Assembly: GCA_041686235.1 (NCBI GenBank)
Contig: JAWLED010000087.1
Coordinates: 1-11,494, forward strand
Direction of reading: 5' to 3'
Length of the DNA stretch: 11,494 bases
From: JAAAOH01 sp041686235
GTDB taxonomy: Bacteria; Spirochaetota; Spirochaetia; DSM-27196; PWMO01
Part shown: positions 1 to 5,758 of the stretch, piece after piece
Position numbering within the stretch: the stretch's first letter is position 1
How the letters are laid out: each line of letters opens with the position of its first letter
Program-made: the position numbers and the translations under genes
Notes under the pieces: model-generated
Database searches by the model: none
What the model was told of the DNA's origin: nothing
Seen by the model: the letters and a program-made list of their open reading frames with translations, nothing else

Positions 1-10
1 CCGCCGGGCG

Positions 11-943
11 CTACAGCAGAAGCCGAAAGCCGACCGATACCGCGAAGGTCGTGAGCTCGTTGCGCGTGTAACGCTCATCGCCGCCGGCCTTCGACTCGGT
101 CCACGTTTCGCGCTTGTCGGTAGCCGTGCCTTCCGCCCCGCCGCCGACCGACCGCAGTGACACGTAGCTTTCGGCTGTGGGATGGACTCGTGCCCCGGCG
201 CTGAGCGCCGCATCCCAAATCCAGCCTTTGAACGGGTATTGAGCGCCGTTTACGAAGGCGTTGGAGGCGTAAAAGCCGTCGACTTCGGTTTCGAACCAGA
301 CGTCGGAGGCCAGGGTGTAGCGGGCCTGAGCTCGCAGGGCCGGAACCGGGCCCGTGCCCTGGCTTACGACCAGCTCGTCTTTGTTGTTGTCCTGGTCCTG
401 GGACTCAAACCGGATCGAGGCGTTTCGAATCTGAAGCGAGAGCCCGGCATCGACCGTCCAGCGCTCGTTGTCAATAAGTCGATACTCGTAGGTGCCGCGC
501 CAGAAATCAAAACTATAGACAAGGTCCACCACCTGCCCCTCTTCAAAGGTCTCGGTGTCGATCGTCTTCGCCTCTTCGAATTGCGTGACCGTTTCAAAGG
601 TAAGCGGCTGATACAACAGCCCCACAAAGTGTCGCTGCCGTTTCCCGATCCCCACGTCGAGGCGCAGCCTGCTGTAGGGAAAGAGGATATCCTGACCACC
701 CTCGGTGACGTAATCGAAGGTATCGGTGTCCTCGCCGTATTGCAGCACGTGGTGCGCCACCCCAACGAAGCCGAGCTCTGCCGAGGGCTGCACCGATATC
801 ACAGAACCGGCGCCGCCGGCTCGAGCCGACTCGTCGGCACGCGAGGCCTCGCCCTCTTCGCCGAATACCGCCGGTGCCGATAGCGCGTGGGCCGATATGA
901 CTGCACATACAACAAGAGTCGCGATTACGCGTGATGAACTCAT
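11..943 (-). CDS. Exported outer-membrane beta-barrel-like protein, function unknown
   Basis: The 310-aa product starts with a type I signal peptide: SSSR, a hydrophobic stretch at residues 6-27, then an acidic mature start. The rest is rich in alternating polar/hydrophobic strands with aromatic residues at strand ends (for example FVGLLYQPL, YRLIDNERWTVDAGLSL, the C-terminal FAVSVGFRLLL), separated by acidic, Asn/Asp-rich loops. That pattern fits a small outer-membrane beta-barrel of roughly 8-12 strands. No named family was recognised. The ATG at 941-943 has no convincing Shine-Dalgarno, but the signal peptide begins directly at it and no better in-frame start is seen. The gene diverges from the HD-domain gene across a 141-bp spacer holding a 6+6 bp dyad. 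Porin or adhesin roles are possible but unsupported. Confidence 0.72.
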   Translation of the reverse strand: MSSSRVIATLVVCAVISAHALSAPAVFGEEGEASRADESARAGGAGSVISVQPSAELGFVGVAHHVLQYGEDTDTFDYVTEGGQDILFPYSRLRLDVGIGKRQRHFVGLLYQPLTFETVTQFEEAKTIDTETFEEGQVVDLVYSFDFWRGTYEYRLIDNERWTVDAGLSLQIRNASIRFESQDQDNNKDELVVSQGTGPVPALRAQARYTLASDVWFETEVDGFYASNAFVNGAQYPFKGWIWDAALSAGARVHPTAESYVSLRSVGGGAEGTATDKRETWTESKAGGDERYTRNELTTFAVSVGFRLLL

Positions 944-990
944 GTGGCTAAGTTACTCACAGCTTTGGTATTGTGGCTACCGTCGGTTGG

Positions 991-1009
991 TGACAACGTA
1001 TGAACGTTG
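991..1009. promoter_or_regulatory. Operator-like dyad CAACGT-N4-ACGTTG between divergent genes
   Basis: CAACGT (994-999) and ACGTTG (1004-1009) are perfect reverse complements with a 4-bp spacer, in the spacer between divergent genes. TTGTCA on the minus strand (991-996), a 5/6 match to a -35 box, overlaps its left arm, but no good -10 was found at the right distance for either gene. A regulator binding here could affect the minus-strand beta-barrel gene, the HD gene or both. This is inference from symmetry and position only. Confidence 0.35.
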
Positions 1010-1070
1010 GGATCATTTATGTTGGCGGGCTTTTTGGGGCATCGCCGCATGTTCACAACCGGGCGACTAT

Positions 1071-1075
1071 GGAGG
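1071..1075 (+). promoter_or_regulatory. Ribosome binding site GGAGG deciding the HD-gene start
   Basis: GGAGG lies 9 nt upstream of the ATG at 1085. The frame is open further upstream to an ATG at 1007, but that start has no Shine-Dalgarno and would add a non-conserved 26-residue tail, so 1085 is preferred. Confidence 0.75.
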
Positions 1076-1084
1076 ACGGCAACG

Positions 1085-1819
1085 ATGATCGACTTTATCC
1101 TGAAGGCATTTGAGCTCAAAGACGAGGAGCGCGCCGGCTGGCAACTTCGCGGCGTACGCCGGCCGGAGTCGGTCGGCGATCATAGTTGGGGCACAGCCGT
1201 GCTCTGCTGGCTCTATGCGCCGGTCGCGACCTCCGAAGCTCGCGCAGAAGAAGAAGCGGTAGACCGTGCACGGGCGCTCGCAATGGCAGTCTTCCACGAC
1301 ATAGCTGAAGCGCAGATGGGTGACGTTGCCACACGGGTACACGAGAGCGAGCGCGCGATACCCCAGGAGGAGAAGCAACGCCGGGAGCGCGAAGCGTTTG
1401 CCACGATGCGTTCGCTACTCCACGGTGCGGGGGTCTCGGGCGGTGGCGGCGCCGCCTACGACTCCGCCGACTCAGTAAGCGGCGCCGCCGGCAACGCGGG
1501 CACCGGGGCCGCCGCGAGTCGCAGCGAAACGGCGGCGGAGCTAACCGATCTGTGGCAGGAGTACGAGGACGGCTCCTCGGCAACGGCACGATTCGTCCGG
1601 GATATGAACCTTTGTGACATGTGCGCCCAAGCCCTCTTCTATGAGCGCCACCGGCGCTACGACGCGGCGGCCGACTCCCCGGCCTTCAGGAACTTCGGCG
1701 CGCTCGACGAATTCTTCGAAACCAGTCGCCGGCGGATCTCCACGGAAGTCGGCGGACGTCTGTTTGAAGAGCTCGAGCGTCGCTATCGCCGGGAGCGCGA
1801 GTCGCAACCGGGGGCGTAG
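1085..1819 (+). CDS. HD-domain phosphohydrolase, YfbR/HDDC2-like (possible 5'-deoxynucleotidase)
   Basis: The 244-aa protein has the HD-fold signatures of the YfbR/HDDC2 group: the opening helix FILKAFELKDEERAGW, H33 in RRPESVGDHSW, H71-D72 and E75 in FHDIAEAQMGD, then a helix with WQEYEDGSSATARFVRD. Family members are metal-dependent and several hydrolyse deoxynucleoside 5'-monophosphates, so a nucleotide-pool role is likely but unproven. Two oddities stand out. The usual fourth metal-ligand Asp (in the family motif resembling VKDLDK) aligns with N175 in VRDMNLCDM. Residues about 114-152 form a Gly/Ala/Ser-rich low-complexity insert between two core helices. The C-terminal helix is very charged. 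The start at 1085 is chosen for its GGAGG. The next gene follows after 73 nt but appears to have its own promoter. Confidence 0.82.
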   Translation: MIDFILKAFELKDEERAGWQLRGVRRPESVGDHSWGTAVLCWLYAPVATSEARAEEEAVDRARALAMAVFHDIAEAQMGDVATRVHESERAIPQEEKQRREREAFATMRSLLHGAGVSGGGGAAYDSADSVSGAAGNAGTGAAASRSETAAELTDLWQEYEDGSSATARFVRDMNLCDMCAQALFYERHRRYDAAADSPAFRNFGALDEFFETSRRRISTEVGGRLFEELERRYRRERESQPGA

Positions 1820-1853
1820 GTGCCGCCCGCGGCGGGGCCGCACGATCTGTGAT

Positions 1854-1881
1854 TGACGCCGAGCCCCTGGTCGCGTAGGCT
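1854..1881 (+). promoter_or_regulatory. Candidate sigma70 promoter, TTGACG-N16-TAGGCT
   Basis: The -35 TTGACG (1854-1859, 5/6) is followed after 16 bp by TAGGCT (1876-1881, with the key T1, A2 and T6). Transcription would start near 1888, only about 5 nt before the ATG at 1893, which also lacks a Shine-Dalgarno. The two observations agree with a near-leaderless mRNA. The -10 is weak. Confidence 0.35.
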
Positions 1882-1892
1882 GTCTGGTAACG

Positions 1893-2387
1893 ATGACAAT
1901 ACCAGCCTACAGACAAGAGCTCGATAAGCATCATGACCGGCTGAAAGAAAACAAAGAGTACGACGCGAAGCTCGAGGCGTTGCGCGAGGTTGCCTACTAC
2001 ACGGCGTTCTACGTCTCCGAGGTCTACAAAGAACACGGGCTGTACGACTACCGGCGCATCGAGAACTTGGCCGAAAAGACTCGCAAAATCACCGATGAAG
2101 ATCTCGAAACCGTCCGTAGATACTATGAAATGGGCCAGGTGTGGCGGGCAAACATCGGCCTCACGAGCGTTGGCCTCGACCTGTTCATTGTTCAGTCGGG
2201 AGTCGAGCAGGTTATGGCGGAATCGGGGAAATATCCCGAGGAGTTGGGCGACAGCGCCCCGGGCCATCCGCTTATTAGTAGCCTGCGAAAGACGGTAAAA
2301 CCTCTGCTCGGGCACAACAAACGCAATCCGGATTTTTCTATCGACGACCTCGTGCGACAGGTAACCGAAAATATCCAACGGCTCTGA
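1893..2387 (+). CDS. Conserved-looking hypothetical soluble protein, 164 aa
   Basis: I do not recognise this protein. It is 164 aa with no signal peptide or membrane segment, and it is predicted almost entirely alpha-helical. It opens with a charged amphipathic region (YRQELDKHHDRLKENKEYDA), followed by an aromatic-rich helix (YYTAFYVSEVYKEHGLYDY), a charged middle (RKITDEDLETVRRYYEMGQVW), a more hydrophobic helix (IGLTSVGLDLFIVQSGVEQV) and a Lys/Asn-rich C-terminal part. Codon choice matches the neighbours and the frame is long and clean, so it is a real gene. The start at 1893 has no Shine-Dalgarno; a promoter placed just upstream suggests near-leaderless translation. It lies 73 nt after the HD gene and converges with the symporter gene. 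No function is proposed. Confidence 0.72.
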   Translation: MTIPAYRQELDKHHDRLKENKEYDAKLEALREVAYYTAFYVSEVYKEHGLYDYRRIENLAEKTRKITDEDLETVRRYYEMGQVWRANIGLTSVGLDLFIVQSGVEQVMAESGKYPEELGDSAPGHPLISSLRKTVKPLLGHNKRNPDFSIDDLVRQVTENIQRL

Positions 2388-2397
2388 CCGGAGGGAG

Positions 2398-2429
2398 GGA
2401 CGGACGGACGGCCGACCGTCTGTCCGTCC
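2398..2429 (+). terminator. 14-bp hairpin built from GGAC tandem repeats, downstream of the 164-aa gene
   Basis: Arms 2398-2411 and 2416-2429 pair over 14 bp with one G-T wobble and a CCGA tetraloop. The left arm is three direct copies of GGAC plus GG. It begins 11 nt after the plus-strand stop codon, as an intrinsic terminator would, but no T-tract follows. It could be a Rho-type or 3'-stabilising hairpin instead. Confidence 0.5.
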
Positions 2430-2470
2430 GCCCTCACGAAGACACGCTCTGAAGGCACCCCAAAAGAATA

Positions 2471-2498
2471 GGGCCGCCGAGGTAATCCCCGGCGGCCC
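2471..2498 (-). terminator. Intrinsic terminator of the symporter gene
   Basis: GGGCCGCCGAGG (2471-2482) pairs with CCCCGGCGGCCC (2487-2498) with one A-C mismatch and a TAAT loop. Read on the minus strand the stem is followed by TATTCTTTT, a usable U-tract, and it sits about 30 nt past the symporter stop codon. This is a standard Rho-independent terminator. Confidence 0.7.
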
Positions 2499-2529
2499 GA
2501 AATACAACGTGCGGTCGCAAGGACCTATG

Positions 2530-3912
2530 TTAGCTCTTTTCCTTGCGGAAGTACTTGTTCTCGTAATCCGCGAGCATCTTGAATACCACGCCGCTCAGTG
2601 CTACGAGGGCAATGAGGTTCGGCAGAATCATCAGACCATTAAACGCATCGGAAAGGTTCCATACGAAATCGAGCGATGCGACGGAGCCCAAGAACACCAG
2701 CACGACCCACACGTACTTGTAGTACACGGCGATCTTCGGGCCGGTAATGAACTCGAGCGACTTATAGCCGTAGTAATACCACGTGAGAATCGTGGTAAAC
2801 GCAAACAACAGCAAGCCGAACGACACGATGTACTCGCCGAACACGGGCAGGGCCAAGTCGTAGGCTCGGGCGGTCAGAGGCGCACCGTCGAGGTTGTCCA
2901 TCACTTCCATCACACCGTCGGAACCGATGGTGATGACCGGCGAAATGAAGATAACCAGGGCGGTCATGCTACACACAACGATAGTATCGAGAAACGATCC
3001 GAGCGAGGCGATGAGGCCTTGGCGTACCGGGTCTTCCGTCTGCGCCGCCGCGTGAGCTATAGGCGCGCTACCGAGGCCGGCCTCATTCGAGAAGACTCCA
3101 CGGGCAACACCGTAACGAACGACGGCTCCGAGGAAACCACCGGCCACCGCTTGGCCATTAAACGCGTTTCCGAAGATCCATCCAAAAGCGCGCGGCAGGA
3201 ACTCGATGTTGGCAAAGATGACCCACAGAGAGCCGAGAACGTAGACTACCGCCATGAACGGGACCAGCTTCTCGGCCACCCTGGCAATACGCTTAATGCC
3301 GCCAATGACAACAAGCCCGACCAGTATTGCAACGACGAGCCCACTAATCCAGTACGGCAGCGCGGTCGACTCGTTTAGTGAGCCGGCAATGGCGTTACTC
3401 TGAACCATATTGCCGATACCGAATGACGCTACGAAGGCAAACAGGGCAAAGAGAAAACCAAGCCATTTCCAATTGCCGCCGAAGCGCTCTTCCATACCGA
3501 CGCTTGCGTAGTACATCGGACCACCGGATTTTTCGCCGAACTCGTCGGTCGTCCGGTAACGAACGGCGAGTACCGCCTCGGCGAACTTGATGGCACCACC
3601 GAAGACCGCAGTTACCCACATCCAGAACACGGCACCCGGTCCACCTGCTGCAATGGCAGTGGCCACACCGCCAATGTTACCGGTGCCGATGGTGGCCGAC
3701 AGGGTGGTCATTAGCGCGGCAAACGGGTTGATATCCCCTTCTCCGGACACGTCTTTCGAGAAGAGATACTTGAACGCTTTGCCGATTCTGCGGTACTGAA
3801 CGATCTTCGTTCCGATCGTGAGCGTGATGCCCGCGATGAACAGGATCGAAATGATTACCGGACCCCACGCAAATGAGCCTGCAGCTGATACAGCTGCCTC
3901 AATAGCTTCCAT
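2530..3912 (-). CDS. Sodium:alanine/glycine symporter, AGCS family
   Basis: The 460-aa product is a full-length AGCS (APC-superfamily) transporter that takes up alanine, glycine or related small amino acids with Na+ across the inner membrane. Family signatures are intact: GEGDINPFAALMTTLSATIG (57-76) with GTGNIGGVATA, the PROSITE-type GGPGAVFWMW (90-99), SGGPMYY (129-135), GGIKRIARVAEKLVPFMA (204-221) and FSNEAGLGSAPIAHAAA (274-290). About ten or eleven hydrophobic segments follow from the N-terminal SFAWGPVIISILFIAGITL. The start is fixed by AAGGAG 6 nt upstream of the ATG. It is transcribed alone: convergent with the 164-aa gene on one side and preceded by a roughly 200-nt leader on the other. 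Ligand specificity (L-Ala, D-Ala or Gly) cannot be assigned from sequence. Na+ coupling would suit a marine or haloalkaline host. Confidence 0.95.
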   Translation of the reverse strand: MEAIEAAVSAAGSFAWGPVIISILFIAGITLTIGTKIVQYRRIGKAFKYLFSKDVSGEGDINPFAALMTTLSATIGTGNIGGVATAIAAGGPGAVFWMWVTAVFGGAIKFAEAVLAVRYRTTDEFGEKSGGPMYYASVGMEERFGGNWKWLGFLFALFAFVASFGIGNMVQSNAIAGSLNESTALPYWISGLVVAILVGLVVIGGIKRIARVAEKLVPFMAVVYVLGSLWVIFANIEFLPRAFGWIFGNAFNGQAVAGGFLGAVVRYGVARGVFSNEAGLGSAPIAHAAAQTEDPVRQGLIASLGSFLDTIVVCSMTALVIFISPVITIGSDGVMEVMDNLDGAPLTARAYDLALPVFGEYIVSFGLLLFAFTTILTWYYYGYKSLEFITGPKIAVYYKYVWVVLVFLGSVASLDFVWNLSDAFNGLMILPNLIALVALSGVVFKMLADYENKYFRKEKS

Positions 3913-3918
3913 GTCTCA

Positions 3919-3924
3919 CTCCTT
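3919..3924 (-). promoter_or_regulatory. Ribosome binding site AAGGAG of the symporter
   Basis: AAGGAG on the minus strand lies 6 nt before the ATG at 3910-3912 and confirms that start. Confidence 0.8.
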
Positions 3925-3986
3925 CCATGATGGTTTTTCGCCGGCCGGAGGCGGTCGCGCGCCCTCGTGATTCTATGAACCGTCGC

Positions 3987-4070
3987 TCACTCCCACCCCG
4001 TGGCCTCCCCTCGACGTGCAACACGGCCTCTACGCCGAGCCGAATGCCGAGAAGACTCACAGTCCAACAC
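3987..4070 (-). CDS. Possible 27-codon upstream ORF in the symporter leader
   Basis: A strong Shine-Dalgarno, AAAAGGAGG (minus strand, 4081-4089), stands in the 5' leader far upstream of the symporter start. The first workable start after it is a GTG at 4068-4070, 10 nt from the GGAGG, opening a 27-codon frame that ends at TGA (3987-3989). The peptide is Arg-rich (eight Arg) and ends 75 nt before the symporter ATG. It could be a leader peptide that couples translation to expression. It could equally be chance, because spacing is slightly long and the two TTG codons nearer the Shine-Dalgarno give only very short frames. Confidence 0.25.
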   Translation of the reverse strand: MLDCESSRHSARRRGRVARRGEATGWE

Positions 4071-4116
4071 TAAACAACAACCTCCTTTTAGCTTTATCGG
4101 ATTATCTTAATAAGTC

Positions 4117-4145
4117 ATTTTAAGCGCGTTCTTTTCTCCACGCAA
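4117..4145 (-). promoter_or_regulatory. Probable symporter promoter, TTGCGT-N17-TAAAAT
   Basis: On the minus strand TTGCGT (4140-4145, TTG matches) is separated by 17 bp from TAAAAT (4117-4122, 5/6). The surrounding DNA is clearly more AT-rich than the rest of the window. The start of transcription would be near 4110, giving a leader of about 200 nt that includes the second Shine-Dalgarno. No glycine-riboswitch core was found in that leader. Confidence 0.5.
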
Positions 4146-4197
4146 CAAGGAAATTTTTTTATCCTGCTCTGAGCTCGTGTCCTACATTAGCGACCCG

Positions 4198-4297
4198 NNN
4201 NNNNNNNNNNNNNNNNNNNNNNNNNNNNNNNNNNNNNNNNNNNNNNNNNNNNNNNNNNNNNNNNNNNNNNNNNNNNNNNNNNNNNNNNNNNNNNNNN
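4198..4297. other. Assembly gap, 100 Ns
   Basis: There are exactly 100 Ns, the usual placeholder for a scaffold gap of unknown length. A gene or the terminator of the minus-strand GHKL-like gene may lie inside. Any open frame drawn through it is meaningless, and the neighbourhood of the genes on either side rests on scaffolding. Confidence 0.97.
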
Positions 4298-4342
4298 GCG
4301 AGCATCCACGCAATGATTGTGTGAACAACACTCTGCGTCCGG

Positions 4343-5437
4343 CTAGAACGTTAGCACCAGATTAATGAGCGTCTGCCCGCTTCCCTCCATCTGGTGGACA
4401 AACGACTGGAAATGGATGTTCACGTCCCGGCAGGCTTCCTGCAAAAACGAGAGATAGTAGAGGCCCAGGTCGATGGCGTTCTCCCCGGAACCCTCGGCCT
4501 CGTAGAAATCGTTGAGGCTCTTCTTTCGAACCGTGGTCTTCGATTTCTCGCGGATCGCACTCTGCACCTCGTCGAAGTTTGCCTTGTCGTTGGCGACGAT
4601 GACGTGGAGTCGCCCTCGGTCATGCTCGATATTGTGGTGCTTCTTCACCTTGAAAAGGATGTACATCTCATCGCCCGCCTCCTCCTCGACCTCGGACTCG
4701 TTGAAGCGGGCGTGCGCCCTGGCATTCGTCAGGACTTCGAGCAACAGCAAGGCGAGATACTCGCCGATGCTCGCCTTTTCGAGGTAACCGATGAGCTCCT
4801 CGCGCAACTGCGGCACGATCACGTTGTAGGGCTCGGATCCCTGATAGACGCCGAGGATAAACCACGAAAGCGGGTTCATGTGGTCGAGATAACGCTCGGC
4901 GGTCAGCAGCCGAATACGCTTTTCCTCCTCGATGAGGCGGGTGTCGAGGCGAATGTGCTCGTGTATCGGATCCATTATTTCTCGGCGCACTTCCGATACC
5001 CCGTGGGCATTCTGTTTGAGAAGTGACTCCAGATATTCCGTGTTCACCGGCGTTTGGAAATCGATGGGATTGCGCACATTGCGACGGTTCCAGTGCCGCA
5101 CCATGTCGGAGTTTACGATCATTCGGTAGGTGACGGAATCGAACTGCTGATAGAGCATCCCGTAGGTCAGGAGCTTGGTAAAATCGATGATGCCACTTCG
5201 CCGCTCGGTAACGTCGGAGATAGGTACCTCGAACTTGGAGATGTATCCCGAAACCAGAAGCTTCTGAACCGTTGCTGCTGAGAAGTCGGCAAGTTTGAGC
5301 CCGTATTCTTCGTTCGTATCGGAGAGCCGAAGCCGTTGGAGCCGGCGGTTCTTCTGCAGAAAATACGTCACCCCTTCATCGCTGAAGATCACACGGATAG
5401 GAACCTCGATGACACGCGTCTGCTGGTTCTGCGGCAT
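4343..5437 (-). CDS. Protein with a degenerate GHKL-ATPase-like C-terminal domain
   Basis: The 364-aa product is soluble, with no signal peptide. The first 150 residues are mixed alpha/beta and unrecognised. Residues 150-185 are a charged helical stretch. The C-terminal third resembles a GHKL (histidine-kinase/anti-sigma) ATPase: an N-box-like LLEVLTNARAHA (E234, N238), a G1-like strand HVIVANDKANF (D284 but no DxGxG glycines), a G2-like AIDLGLYYLSFL (321-332), and a final strand pair with GSGQTLINLVLTF. Loss of the G1 glycines suggests altered or absent ATP binding. GAGGAG 7 nt upstream fixes the ATG. It diverges from the partner-switching operon, and its stop is close to the assembly gap. 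A role as a scaffold, decoy or kinase in that circuit is inference from fold and position. Confidence 0.7.
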   Translation of the reverse strand: MPQNQQTRVIEVPIRVIFSDEGVTYFLQKNRRLQRLRLSDTNEEYGLKLADFSAATVQKLLVSGYISKFEVPISDVTERRSGIIDFTKLLTYGMLYQQFDSVTYRMIVNSDMVRHWNRRNVRNPIDFQTPVNTEYLESLLKQNAHGVSEVRREIMDPIHEHIRLDTRLIEEEKRIRLLTAERYLDHMNPLSWFILGVYQGSEPYNVIVPQLREELIGYLEKASIGEYLALLLLEVLTNARAHARFNESEVEEEAGDEMYILFKVKKHHNIEHDRGRLHVIVANDKANFDEVQSAIREKSKTTVRKKSLNDFYEAEGSGENAIDLGLYYLSFLQEACRDVNIHFQSFVHQMEGSGQTLINLVLTF

Positions 5438-5650
5438 ATTCCTACTCCTCGAGGCATTATTGTGGCGACTTGTTTACTTAGGGACCCCTTCCAAGAGCCG
5501 GGGCCTACTACCTTGGCAGTATAGTAGTATCCTGCAGCTATTTCACGGGGTTTGCAATGAATTCACTCCGCATGAAACGCCGCTCGGCGGCCCAAAGGTA
5601 TGCTTTCCCGGCTACAGAATAGCATGGAACAGTTTCAGGCGTCCAAAAAC

Positions 5651-5690
5651 TTTCGAAAAGTTCAAAGTCGTCGTTTGAAATTTCGCAAAA
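5651..5690. promoter_or_regulatory. Nested palindromes upstream of the operon promoter
   Basis: TTCAAA (5661-5666) and TTTGAA (5674-5679) form a perfect 6+6 dyad with a 7-bp spacer. It is flanked by TTTCGAAAA (5651-5659) and TTTCGCAAAA (5681-5690), which are near-symmetrical about the same centre. The block ends 7 bp before the -35 of the operon promoter, the usual place for an activator site or UP-like element. The shared spacer also serves the divergent gene. Confidence 0.4.
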
Positions 5691-5697
5691 TGGCGAC

Positions 5698-5726
5698 TTG
5701 ACCGCTCGAACGCATGCCCCTAGAAT
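5698..5726 (+). promoter_or_regulatory. Sigma70-type promoter of the partner-switching operon
   Basis: TTGACC (5698-5703, 5/6) and TAGAAT (5721-5726, 5/6) are separated by the ideal 17 bp. The start of transcription would be near 5733, leaving a leader of about 26 nt. This rules out the upstream in-frame ATG at 5714, which lies before the transcription start. Confidence 0.7.
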
Positions 5727-5758
5727 GCCGTAATAAGCATTGGAAAAGGGTGGCCCGT

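Noticed and set aside
182..883. 233-codon plus-strand open frame
   Set aside because: It is antisense to the signal-peptide-bearing beta-barrel gene, which is the more coherent protein.
2509..3378. 289-codon plus-strand open frame
   Set aside because: It is antisense to the well-supported AGCS symporter. Its protein is low-complexity and charged with no family features.
3913..4110. Glycine riboswitch upstream of the symporter
   Set aside because: AGCS genes often carry one, but the conserved glycine-aptamer core segments are not present in this leader.
4177..4365. Open frame running through the assembly gap
   Set aside because: Most of it is Ns, so it is not interpretable.
5691..5706. Sigma54-type promoter (GG-N10-GC)
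   Set aside because: The GG/GC spacing occurs, but the flanking consensus (TGGCACG, TTGCA) is poorly matched and a near-consensus sigma70 promoter overlaps it.
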